DNA from: Myxococcales bacterium
GTDB taxonomy: Bacteria; Myxococcota_A; Polyangia; Fen-1088
Length of the DNA stretch: 32,589 nt
Assembly: GCA_003142855.1 (NCBI GenBank)
Contig: PLNW01000003.1
Location: 1 to 32,589 of the forward strand
Direction of reading: 5' to 3'
The notes under the pieces were generated by a model. The model was given only the letters and a program-made list of their open reading frames with translations, was not told the DNA's origin and did not search any database. Position numbers and translations under genes: made by a program. Shown here one piece after another: positions 1 through 7,817 of the stretch (positions are counted from its first letter, which is position 1; the number at the start of each line of letters is the position of its first letter).

Positions 1-411
1 CCATAGATTCTGTTGAGGAGGCTCTTTCTCGGCCGTCTATCTCCTGACAGCGGCCGGCTCACCTACGTGAATGCCGGCCACAATCGGCCGCTGCTGGTCG
101 GCGCCGATGGTCACTTCGAAACACTGGGCGAAGGAGGCACGGCGTTCGGCACCTTTGCCGAGTCGAGCTACCAAGAGGCCGAGGTGGCCATGCGACCGAA
201 CGACACGCTGGTGGTGTACTCGGACGGCATCAGCGACGCTTGGCCCGAACCCGGAGCCGCCGACCGCGAGTTGGCCCACATCGCCTGGAATGCCAACAAC
301 GGCAGCGCGAACCAGATCCAGGACGCCATCTTCGAGGCTGCGGACCGGCGCACCCCCGAGCTGCCCCGCGATGACCGAACCCTGGTGGTCGTGCGCCGAT
401 TGGCTGCGTAG
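1..411 (+). pseudogene. SpoIIE/PP2C-type protein phosphatase, C-terminal fragment
   Basis: The readable frame (from about 13) encodes the last ~130 residues of a SpoIIE-like (PPM family) Ser/Thr phosphatase domain. Visible family motifs are LFLGRL followed by TYVNAGHN, a Gly-rich GG..FGTF turn, LVVYSDGISDA (metal-binding Asp), and a C-terminal DDRTLVVVRR. These enzymes dephosphorylate Ser/Thr, usually on anti-sigma antagonists or signalling adaptors in the cytoplasm. The N-terminal half of the domain is missing. In the same frame a TAG lies at 4-6, only a few codons before the conserved block, so this is either a broken gene or a frameshift just at the window edge. The stop at 409-411 lies 14 nt before the next gene. 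The family call is sure; whether the gene is intact upstream cannot be seen. Confidence 0.75.
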
Positions 412-425
412 CAACGGGGCTATTC

Positions 426-1961
426 ATGAGTACGCCCGATGACAAGACTCCACCCGACCTGTCGCTCGGAATTCCAAGCGGCGACCTGGTTGAAGGCAAG
501 CCCCTGGTCGGCAAGCTGGCAGACGATCTCGTCCTGCTGGTTCGCGAGCGTGGACGAGCGTTCGCCGTGGGCGCCAGCTGCACTCACTACGGCGGCGCGC
601 TCGCCCGAGGCGTCGTGGCCCACGGACAGATCTGCTGTCCTTTGCACCACGCCCGCTTCGCGCTCGCCACCGGCGAGACCACGCGCGCGCCTGCCTTGAA
701 CCCGCTGGCTTGCTGGAATGTCGAAGAGGTCGAGGGGAAGATCCATCTGCGCGGGCAGCGACCGGCCGTGACCGCGCGACCAACACCTGCCGACAGCCCA
801 GCCTCGGTGGTGATCGTGGGTGGCGGAGCCGCCGGCCATGCCGCCGCAGAGACGCTGCGCCAGGAAGGCTACACCGGGCCGGTCACCTTGGTGAGCGCCG
901 ACCAATCAGAGCCATACGATCGCCCCAACCTCTCCAAAGACTACCTGGCCGGTACGGCGCCCGAGGAGTGGATCCCTCTGCGACCAGCCGATCACTACCG
1001 CAACCTTGACATCAACCTTCTCGTCGACACGCCGGCGGTGAAGGTCCACGTCGACTCGCGGTCGGTGGAACTCGGCGACGGCCGCTCGCTGCCCTTTGCT
1101 GCCCTGCTTCTGGCAACCGGAACGCAACCCATCAGCCTTGACGTGCCTGGCGCTGACGGTCCCTCGGTTCTCTGCCTGCGCACCTGGGCCGACAGCAAGA
1201 AGATCCGAGAGGCCGCACGCGTGGCACGAGATGCCGTCGTGCTGGGTGCCAGCTTCATTGGCTTGGAAGTTGCGGCCGCCCTTCGCACCCTGGGAATCCG
1301 GGTCACTGTGGTGACGCCCGCGGCTCGTCCCATGGGGCGCCTCTTTGGTCCGGCCGTGGCTGACTTCATTCGACGCCTCCACGAACAACACGGTGTCATG
1401 TTCCGTTTTGGCAGCTCTCCCCGGCGCATAGGTCACAAGACTGTGACCTTGAGCAGCGGCGAAAATGTCCCGGCGGATCTGGTGATAGTGGGGATAGGAG
1501 TAGGGCCCGTCACTGACTTGGCCCAGCAGGCGGGCCTTGAGGTCGACGATGGGATTCTGGTCAATGACCAGCTCGAGACCAGCGCGCCCGGGATCTTCGC
1601 GGCCGGCGATGTCGCGCGCTTTCCCCATCCCGTGTCCGGTGAACGCATCCGCATCGAGCACTGGGCGGTAGCGCAGAGACAGGGGGCCTTGGCAGCCCAG
1701 AACATGCTCGGTCGAGAGAAACGCCTGGCGATTGTGCCCTTCTTCTGGAGCCAACACTACGACGTGACGCTGAGGTATGTGGGCTACGCCGCGGACTGGG
1801 ACGAACTGCGTGTGGACGGCACTATCGATGGTCTGGACGCGCGCATCGACTACCTCGCCGCCGGGAAACGCCTGGCCGTGGCCACCATCAACCGCGATCG
1901 GGAAAGCCTCGAGGCAGAACTGGCCTTCGAACGCCAGTGGGCGGACGCGACGTCGCAATAG
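426..1961 (+). CDS. Rieske [2Fe-2S]-FAD/NAD(P)H oxidoreductase (AIFM3/ferredoxin reductase-like)
   Basis: A 511-residue fusion. Residues ~15-112 form a Rieske domain with both cluster motifs: C52-T-H54 and C71-P-L-H74. From ~127 a class I pyridine nucleotide-disulfide-type reductase follows. It has a first dinucleotide fold (VVIVGGGAAGHAA, 128-140), an EPYDRPNLSK FAD-contact motif (162-171), a second NAD-binding fold (VVLGASFIGLEVAAAL) and the C-terminal FAD motif GIFAAGDVARF. The architecture matches soluble Rieske/FAD proteins such as AIFM3-like and NirD-fused reductases, which pass electrons from NAD(P)H to a partner oxygenase or ferredoxin. The partner is not shown by sequence, but the next gene is a di-iron membrane hydroxylase that would need such electrons. 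The ATG start fits the Rieske domain length; the SD is weak. Confidence 0.88.
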   Translation: MSTPDDKTPPDLSLGIPSGDLVEGKPLVGKLADDLVLLVRERGRAFAVGASCTHYGGALARGVVAHGQICCPLHHARFALATGETTRAPALNPLACWNVEEVEGKIHLRGQRPAVTARPTPADSPASVVIVGGGAAGHAAAETLRQEGYTGPVTLVSADQSEPYDRPNLSKDYLAGTAPEEWIPLRPADHYRNLDINLLVDTPAVKVHVDSRSVELGDGRSLPFAALLLATGTQPISLDVPGADGPSVLCLRTWADSKKIREAARVARDAVVLGASFIGLEVAAALRTLGIRVTVVTPAARPMGRLFGPAVADFIRRLHEQHGVMFRFGSSPRRIGHKTVTLSSGENVPADLVIVGIGVGPVTDLAQQAGLEVDDGILVNDQLETSAPGIFAAGDVARFPHPVSGERIRIEHWAVAQRQGALAAQNMLGREKRLAIVPFFWSQHYDVTLRYVGYAADWDELRVDGTIDGLDARIDYLAAGKRLAVATINRDRESLEAELAFERQWADATSQ

Positions 1962-1988
1962 AGCCAGCGCATCGGTGGAGATACTGAA

Positions 1989-3320
1989 GTGGATCTTCCC
2001 TTCCGCTCATCGCGACCCCAATTTCCCGGGGATTTTGTTCGCCGGGGTGGCACTCTGCGCGGACTCTTCTCCCTTCCGCGAGGCCGCCGTTCGCTGCAGC
2101 TCCTCGAGTGGGAACCTGCGGAACCGCGTGCGCGCTGGGAACCCTGGATCCGGGCCGGCTACGTGGTGTTTGCCATTGCCTTCTCGCTCACCGTCGTCGT
2201 CGATGCGTTCGCCCATGAAACCGTCATGCTCGGCCTCGGGCTGGTGGACGAAGCGGGCGGTGCCCTGACACGCCTCGAAAGCCAACTCGCCGGCCTGTCG
2301 CTCCGCTGGCTGGTCGTGATGGTTCCCCTGTCTGCGTTCGTGCTCGCCTGGAACGGCGTCATGCTCTATCGCGGCTTCTCGCTTGCTGAAGGGTTGCCGC
2401 GGCGACAGATCATTTCCTTCTTTCTGCTCACCATGACCGTTTCGCTGATGCTGTATGTGGGCCTGGCGCTCGCCGGGGCTGCCAGCGCTGCCATGGGGCA
2501 TGGCTTCTTCTTCGGTTTCTCTCTTGTCCGCCACTACACAGTCTGGTGCAGGGCCTTGGTGGCCCGCGTGCCGACCCTGGTGAACCTGCCCTACCCGCTT
2601 CCGCTTTTCGCAAGCATGGCGCTGGTCGATCTCTTTCATTACTGGTTCCACCGTCTGGGCCACACCTGGCGGCCGTTCTGGCTGCTCTGGCATCGCCCGC
2701 ACCACATGCCTCCCTTTCTGACCATCCCAACCACACAACCGGTGTTTGCCGCCTTTCCACTGTTTATCCTCCTGAGCGTGCCTTTTCAGCTCGGCGTCGG
2801 CATCTGCGCCAAGCTCTTCTACTCAGATACAATGATTGCGGAAGCACTGCTCGTGCGCATGATCGGCCAAATTGTTCTGATTGGTTCGCACAACACCGCT
2901 CTGTACTCGACCTTTTGGAAAAGCCGCACGTTGCACGTGCTCAGCGCATTCTTCGGCGAGGGCCCCTACCACTACATGCACCACTCGGCCCTGCCGGGCC
3001 AATCGCTCATTAACCTGGGCGGCCCTCCATTCATGCTCTGGGACCGCGTCTTCGGCACCTATGTCCCGCCCACCGCGACGCCTCCGCCGGTGGGGCTGAC
3101 AGGCTCGCCTCGCCTGCACTTGAATCCGCTCCGGCTCGGGCTAGCTGGCTTGCTCCAGCTTGGCTACGAATTGCGCCGCAACCGCGGCATTGTCGCGCGC
3201 CTGCGCGTTCTCTTCAGCAGCTCGAACTATGTCCCGGCCCAGACCAAGGACTATGTGTTTCCGTGGCCGGAACGACCGTCCTTGCCATTGAACCAGGCTG
3301 CTGGGAGGCTTGACCAGTGA
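1989..3320 (+). CDS. Sterol desaturase / fatty acid hydroxylase superfamily membrane protein
   Basis: A 443-residue integral membrane protein with hydrophobic segments near 55-75, 108-125, 142-165, 203-216 and 252-275. The His clusters of the membrane di-iron hydroxylase family are present: H217-x3-H221-x3-H225, W234-H-R-P-H238-H239, and H328-x2-H331-H332, followed by the typical P..LWDRVFGTY segment. Such enzymes hydroxylate or desaturate lipids or sterols with O2 and external electrons. The substrate cannot be told from sequence. The GTG start at 1989 is preceded by GGAG at a good distance. It lies 27 nt after the Rieske/FAD reductase, which suggests an operon in which the reductase feeds this enzyme (inference). 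Confidence 0.85.
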   Translation: MDLPFRSSRPQFPGDFVRRGGTLRGLFSLPRGRRSLQLLEWEPAEPRARWEPWIRAGYVVFAIAFSLTVVVDAFAHETVMLGLGLVDEAGGALTRLESQLAGLSLRWLVVMVPLSAFVLAWNGVMLYRGFSLAEGLPRRQIISFFLLTMTVSLMLYVGLALAGAASAAMGHGFFFGFSLVRHYTVWCRALVARVPTLVNLPYPLPLFASMALVDLFHYWFHRLGHTWRPFWLLWHRPHHMPPFLTIPTTQPVFAAFPLFILLSVPFQLGVGICAKLFYSDTMIAEALLVRMIGQIVLIGSHNTALYSTFWKSRTLHVLSAFFGEGPYHYMHHSALPGQSLINLGGPPFMLWDRVFGTYVPPTATPPPVGLTGSPRLHLNPLRLGLAGLLQLGYELRRNRGIVARLRVLFSSSNYVPAQTKDYVFPWPERPSLPLNQAAGRLDQ

Positions 3321-3323
3321 ACT

Positions 3324-5816
3324 GTGGTGTGCAGGAAGGATGAATCACCGCTGAGCCCCGAAGGCGCAACAATCGCGCATCCTGGGGAAGCTGCACTTCG
3401 CGCCAAGCTGGGGATTCCGCCCGAAGCGAAGCGTGTGCTGGTGCTCGGCGAAACCAGTCACTGGGATCCGAATTGGCTGCACACCACCGAGGAATACTAC
3501 CAACTCTGCATTCCACGCATCTTCGAGCGAGTCTTGCTGGCGCTCGAACAGGAGCCGCGCCGGGTTTTCTCCATTGAGAGCCTTTTCTTTCTGCAACGCC
3601 ACTGGCAGTCCTACCCGGCCCAGCACGAACGACTACGCAGCCTGATCAACCAGCACCAACTGCGTCTGACCGGCACTGGCATTACCACGCCCGACACCGT
3701 GCTGCCCGACACCGAGGCGATTCTGCGCGACTACGCCGACGGACAGCACTGGCTCAAAGACAATGGCATGACAGTGGAGCCGCGGCTGGCCTACCTGCCC
3801 GACGACTTCGGCCATTCGCCGGCGCTGCCGACAATGTTGGTCGCGTTGGGCTTCGATATGGCAGCCATCACGCGCATCGATGGCATGTACTTTATCGGCT
3901 GCGACTATCGCGGTCCGTCGGCTTTTCCCCTGCCCGGATCGAGCGCCGAGTTGCTCGCGAAAAAACTCAAGACCGCTGATTTCGTATGGTGTGGCCCGGA
4001 TGGCTCGCAGGTCCTGTGCCACTGGAATCCCTTCACCTATTTCCAGGGCGATCTTCTTGCTCACGTGGGCGTGGTGCGCTGGATGGACCGGATCTATGGG
4101 TTCCCGTGGCGCACTGAAGCCCATGTCGCCCGCCGCATCCAGCGCTACGTCCGCGACCTGGCGCCGCTCGCCCGCACGCCCTACCTCTATTGCCCAATTG
4201 GTGGCGACTTCAACGGTCCCATCGCGGACCTGTGGGGACTGCTCGACCGCTACAACCGCACCCGCTACCCATCGAGTGGAGTCTGGGCGCTCAACGCCGG
4301 TTTGGATGACTACCTGGCGCTGGTCGACTGCCATCGTGCGGCTCTGCCGGTGCTGTCACTGGACCCGAATCCCTACTGGATGGGGTTCTATGCCAGCCGC
4401 CCGGAGGCCAAACGGCGCGCCAACCGCATCGTGCGCCAGCTGGTCGTCGCGGAGAAGCTGACGGTACTGCCGGCGCGGACGGCGTCAGGCGTGTCCCCCG
4501 AGCACGTTCTCGTCGAGTCCGAGATTGCGCGCGACTTGCGCCGCGCCTGGGATCTGGTGGTGTTGAGCAATCACCACGACTTCATCACCGGAACGTCGCC
4601 CGATCGCATCTGGCAGGAGGAGCAACAGCCCTGGCTCGAGCAAGCCGAAGACATGGCCAACCGCGCGCTCGCCCGCATTCGCACCATCCGACCCCCGGCG
4701 CGCGCGTTTCCGCCCAGCCCGCCGCCGCTCTTCAGCCTCGACTCAGGGAAGCTGGTGGTGCAGACCGACGCCTATCGGATTGAACTGAGCGAGCAGCAAG
4801 GAGGTGCCATCACCAGTTTCCGCCTGAGCGGTTCAGGTGAAGAGTTGCTCGCTGATCCCGCCAACGATCTGGTGAGCTATCGTGACAGCGGTGGCTTGTG
4901 GCGCATGGGCCACGAATTTCGTGGTGGGTTCTTTGTCGAGCACGCACGCGCCAGTCAGCAACCGGCTCGCATCAAGGCGCATGTACGAAATGACGTGCTC
5001 GAGGTGCGCATCGACTCGGAGTTCGACGAGCGTCGCTTCGTTCGCCGGCTGTGGATGCGCAAGAACGTGCCAGTCTTGCGCATGCGTCTGGAAGGCTCGG
5101 CCCAGCGCGGCCGGACCATCACCTGCCGTTTTCCCACGCGCTTGGCCTCGCCGGGACTCACCATGGACGTGCCGGGTGGAATCGTCGAACGCCCAGCGCA
5201 CAAGCTGTACCGGCCCACTTTCTGGCCCGCGCGTTCCTTCGTGCACCTGCGCGACGGGAAAAGCGACATCGGCCTGGCGGCTTTCCTGGGCGGACCTGCG
5301 GCGGTCGCCAGCGACGGCGCGGGCGCTCTGGAGTGGATCGCTCTGCGCCATGCGCCCCGCGAGACGGCCTTCCACTTGCTGCCGCTGCTCGCGCACCCGG
5401 CGTCAGGAACTGATCCGCGCGAGGGACAGCTCGACTACGCCGTGTGGTTCACCGCCGGGGGTGATGCCAGGAGCAACCGCCTGCCTCACCACGTGCGGCG
5501 AGCCCTGCGCGCCGCCCTGTTCGGCCCGAACGAGCCGGACCTGGACGACCTGGCTAATTCTGTGATGCTGGTCGACCGCGACGACGTGCAGGTCATTGCG
5601 CTCAAGCCGGCCTTCCAGGGCGACGCCGTGGTGGTTCGTCTCGCGAGCTTCGCGCCCGCCGCGGTCGAGGTGCGCCTGTCCTGCCCCAGCCGTCCCATCC
5701 GAAAGGCCACGCTGTGCGATGCGCGCGAGCGCGAGCTTTGCGACCTCGAAGTACGCAGCGATGGCGTGATGGTGCCGATGCCCTACGCGCTGGCCAGCGT
5801 GATGGTTTGGCTGTGA
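3324..5816 (+). CDS. Glycoside hydrolase family 38 (alpha-mannosidase-like)
   Basis: An 830-residue protein. The N-terminal GH38 barrel is recognisable from the metal-binding SHWDPNW motif (H46, D48) and the nucleophile region LPDDFGHS (D160 as likely nucleophile, H164 and S165 conserved). It is followed by the HHDFITGTSP metal/active-site loop of the middle domain, then a beta-rich C-terminal domain from ~residue 480. GH38 enzymes are Zn-dependent retaining alpha-mannosidases. No signal peptide is visible, so it is probably cytoplasmic. The length is at the short end for the family. The GTG start lies 3 nt after the preceding stop, so it is probably cotranscribed with the lipid hydroxylase gene. 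Its 3' part (4314-5206) is duplicated twice downstream in degenerate form. The substrate is unknown. Confidence 0.85.
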   Translation: MVCRKDESPLSPEGATIAHPGEAALRAKLGIPPEAKRVLVLGETSHWDPNWLHTTEEYYQLCIPRIFERVLLALEQEPRRVFSIESLFFLQRHWQSYPAQHERLRSLINQHQLRLTGTGITTPDTVLPDTEAILRDYADGQHWLKDNGMTVEPRLAYLPDDFGHSPALPTMLVALGFDMAAITRIDGMYFIGCDYRGPSAFPLPGSSAELLAKKLKTADFVWCGPDGSQVLCHWNPFTYFQGDLLAHVGVVRWMDRIYGFPWRTEAHVARRIQRYVRDLAPLARTPYLYCPIGGDFNGPIADLWGLLDRYNRTRYPSSGVWALNAGLDDYLALVDCHRAALPVLSLDPNPYWMGFYASRPEAKRRANRIVRQLVVAEKLTVLPARTASGVSPEHVLVESEIARDLRRAWDLVVLSNHHDFITGTSPDRIWQEEQQPWLEQAEDMANRALARIRTIRPPARAFPPSPPPLFSLDSGKLVVQTDAYRIELSEQQGGAITSFRLSGSGEELLADPANDLVSYRDSGGLWRMGHEFRGGFFVEHARASQQPARIKAHVRNDVLEVRIDSEFDERRFVRRLWMRKNVPVLRMRLEGSAQRGRTITCRFPTRLASPGLTMDVPGGIVERPAHKLYRPTFWPARSFVHLRDGKSDIGLAAFLGGPAAVASDGAGALEWIALRHAPRETAFHLLPLLAHPASGTDPREGQLDYAVWFTAGGDARSNRLPHHVRRALRAALFGPNEPDLDDLANSVMLVDRDDVQVIALKPAFQGDAVVVRLASFAPAAVEVRLSCPSRPIRKATLCDARERELCDLEVRSDGVMVPMPYALASVMVWL

Positions 5817-5830
5817 CCCGACATCCGCCG

Positions 5831-5892
5831 CGCTCGCCCGGCGTGGCGGGTGGCGAAGATCGGGCCAGTGACGACTGGCTCAACTGACGGCA
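5831..5892 (+). repeat. 62-bp repeat, copy 1 (after GH38 gene)
   Basis: A 62-bp unit starting CGCTCGCCCG and ending AACTGACGGCA directly follows the GH38 gene. It recurs almost unchanged at 7571-7632 and 10267-10328, at the end of the two degenerate GH38 copies. The CGCTCGCCCG...CGGGTGGCG part can fold into an imperfect GC hairpin, so it may be the original transcription terminator of the mannosidase gene. No U-tract follows. Confidence 0.8.
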
Positions 5893-5897
5893 CCATG

Positions 5898-5911
5898 GAC
5901 ACCGTGATGTC
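5898..5911. promoter_or_regulatory. Short inverted repeat upstream of vapBC (possible autoregulatory operator)
   Basis: GACA-CCGTGA-TGTC lies 20 bp before the antitoxin start. VapB antitoxins usually bind a palindrome at their own promoter, and this is the only candidate seen. It is short and could be chance. Confidence 0.25.
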
Positions 5912-5930
5912 TATCCAGTAGCATCAAGAT

Positions 5931-6176
5931 GTGCGAACGACACTGACTCTCGACGAGGACATTGCTGCCAAGCTGAAAGCCGAGTCGCGCAAGACCGGCC
6001 GGCCGTTCCGGGACACCGTGAATGCGTGTCTGAGGGCCGGTCTCACCCTGCGGAAGCAGGGCGACTCGGCACGGCCGTTCCGTGTCAAGGCGCGCGACCT
6101 GGGACTGCGCCCAGGGATCAACATCGACAAGGTGAGTGCCCTGCTTGACGAGCTGGAAGGGCACGAGCACAAGTGA
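5931..6176 (+). CDS. vapB: VapB-type antitoxin (ribbon-helix-helix)
   Basis: An 81-residue protein with an N-terminal ribbon-helix-helix signature: RTTLTLDEDIAAKLK strand and helix, then TGRPFRDTVNACLRAGL. A short C-terminal tail (NIDKVSALLDELEG) would wrap the toxin. The GTG start begins the conserved RTTLTLDE segment directly; no upstream in-frame alternative fits. The stop overlaps the toxin start by 4 nt (GTGA), the usual antitoxin-first arrangement. It is expected to bind and neutralise the PIN toxin and to repress the pair. Confidence 0.85.
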   Translation: MRTTLTLDEDIAAKLKAESRKTGRPFRDTVNACLRAGLTLRKQGDSARPFRVKARDLGLRPGINIDKVSALLDELEGHEHK

Positions 6177-6607
6177 ACCTTCCAGACGCCAACATCCTGC
6201 TGTACGCCTATGACCGTTCTTCACCCCACTGCGCAGACGCGCGGCGCTGGCTGGAAGAGGCGCTATCCGGGTCTACCCCGGTGGCCTTCTGTTGGCCGAC
6301 TATTCTTGCCTTCATCCGCATCGCGACAAATGGGAAGGCCATGGCCAGACCGCTAGCTGTGAACGACGCACGCCAGATTGTGGAGTCGTGGCTTGAGCAG
6401 CCCATCTCTACGATCGTGTTGCCGACGGATCGGCACTGGGCTCTTCTCTCCAGTCTGCTGACGTCTGGTCAGGCCAGTGGGCCGCTCGTCTCGGACGCCC
6501 ACCTCGCCGCCCTGGCCATCGAGCATGGTGCCACTCTTGTCACAAATGACCGCGACTTTGCGAGGTTCCCGGGCCTGGACGTCGAGTATCCTCTGATGGG
6601 TGCCTGA
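6173..6607 (+). CDS. vapC: VapC-type PIN-domain ribonuclease toxin
   Basis: A 144-residue PIN domain. Acidic metal ligands are visible at D5 (LPDANILLYAYD), D108 (LVSDAHLAALAIEHGA) and D126/D128 (TNDRDFARFPGL). The segment where many VapCs carry a catalytic Glu reads CWPTILAFIRIATN (40-53). That wording is typical of the TIGR00028-like subfamily, so it is probably not a defect. The expected role is Mg-dependent cleavage of tRNA or rRNA when VapB is degraded. GTG start, translationally coupled to vapB. The pair sits exactly between the GH38 gene and its first degenerate copy. Confidence 0.88.
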   Translation: MNLPDANILLYAYDRSSPHCADARRWLEEALSGSTPVAFCWPTILAFIRIATNGKAMARPLAVNDARQIVESWLEQPISTIVLPTDRHWALLSSLLTSGQASGPLVSDAHLAALAIEHGATLVTNDRDFARFPGLDVEYPLMGA

Positions 6608-6650
6608 TGCGGCGTTCTGGCGCTGGACATGGGGCATCGACGTCGAGGCG

Positions 6651-7644
6651 CTGGCGCTGGTCGACTGCCATCGCGGGGCTCTGCCGGCGCTGGCGCTGGA
6701 CCCGAACCCCTATTGGATGGGGTTCTATGCCAGCCGCCCGGAGGCCAAACGGCGCGCCAACCGCATCGTGCGCCAGTTGGTCGTCGCGGAAAAGCTGACG
6801 GTGCTGCCGGCGCGGACGGCGTCAGGCGTGTCCCCCGAGCACGCCCCCGTCGAGTCCGAGATTGCGCGCGACCTGCGCCGCGCCTGGGATCTGGTGGTGT
6901 TGAGCAATCACCACGACTTCATCACCGGGACATCGCCCGATCGCATCTGGCAGGAGGAGCAACAGCCCTGGCTCGAGCAAGCCGAAGACATGGCCAACCA
7001 CGCACTCGCCCGCATTCGCACCATCCGACCCGCAGCGCACGAGTTTCCGCCCAGCCCGCCGCCGCTCTTCAGCCTCGACTCAGGCAGGCTGGTGGTGCAG
7101 ACCGACGCCTATCGGATTGAACTGAGCGAGCAGCAAGGAGGTGCCATCACCAGTTTCCGCCTCAACGGGTCAGGTGAAGAGTTGCTCGCTGGTCCCGCCA
7201 ACGATCTGGTGAGCTATCGTGACAGCGGCGGCTTGTGGCGCATGGGCCACGAATTCCGTGGTGGGTTCTTTGTCGAGCACGCACGAGCCAGTCAGCAACC
7301 GGCTCGCATCAAGGCGCATGTACGAAATGACGTGCTCGAGGTGCGCATCGACTCGGAATTCGACGAGCGTCGCTTTGTTCGCCGACTGTGGATGCGCAAG
7401 AACGCGCCAGTTTTGCGCATGCGTCTGCAGGGTTCGGCCCAGCGGGGCCGGACCATCACCTGCCGCTTCCCCACGCGACTGGTTTCGCCGGGACTCACCA
7501 TGGACGTGCCGGGCGGGATCGTCGAACGCCCGGCGCACAAGCTTGGTTGCATCCTGCCCGCCCACCGCCTCGCTCGCCCGGCGTCGCGGGTGGCGAAGAT
7601 CGGGCCAGTGACGACTGGCTCAACTGACGGCAGCCTTCGCGACG
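6651..7644 (+). pseudogene. Degenerate second copy of the GH38 3' half
   Basis: Bases 6651-7543 align without gaps to 4314-5206 of the mannosidase gene at a constant offset of 2337, with scattered substitutions. After ...CGCACAAGCT the copy leaves the gene, losing about 600 bp that encode the rest of the C-terminal domain. It rejoins at the 62-bp downstream repeat (7571-7632). The frame is still open, but the whole catalytic N-terminal half with the HxD and DDFGHS motifs is absent and there is no proper start. At most it would make an inactive C-terminal fragment. It starts directly after vapC. Confidence 0.88.
7571..7632 (+). repeat. 62-bp repeat, copy 2
   Basis: Nearly identical to 5831-5892 at offset 1740. 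Here it is followed by GCCTTCGCGACG, which is shared with copy 3 but not with copy 1, so copies 2 and 3 share a more recent ancestor. Confidence 0.8.
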
Positions 7645-7760
7645 CCGCAATGGGGTACACTGCGCCTCGTGGTTCAGACAGAATTCTCAGCGTGCAGATC
7701 GAGGGCCGAAAAGGGCCCTGCCGGGGCGTCCAGGCACGCACGAGGGTGCGCCGGTGCGGG

Positions 7761-7789
7761 AAGAAAGGTGTTTCCGGATCGGAAATGCC
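7761..7789 (-). terminator. Rho-independent terminator of the minus-strand TPR membrane protein gene
   Basis: A hairpin with core TTTCCG-GAT-CGGAAA, extended by two wobble and two G-C pairs (7767-7789), is followed on the minus strand by TTTCTT (7766-7761). It lies 29 nt beyond the stop codon of the minus-strand gene. Stem plus T-rich tail in the right orientation supports a terminator. Confidence 0.6.
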
Positions 7790-7817
7790 CCCATCGATTC
7801 GCTTATGCGCGTAGAGA

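Noticed and set aside
6600..7814. Open frame of 404 codons covering GH38 copy 2 as a real gene
   Set aside because: It lacks the catalytic half and a proper start, overlaps the end of vapC, and its last ~80 codons are unrelated sequence; treated as a pseudogene.
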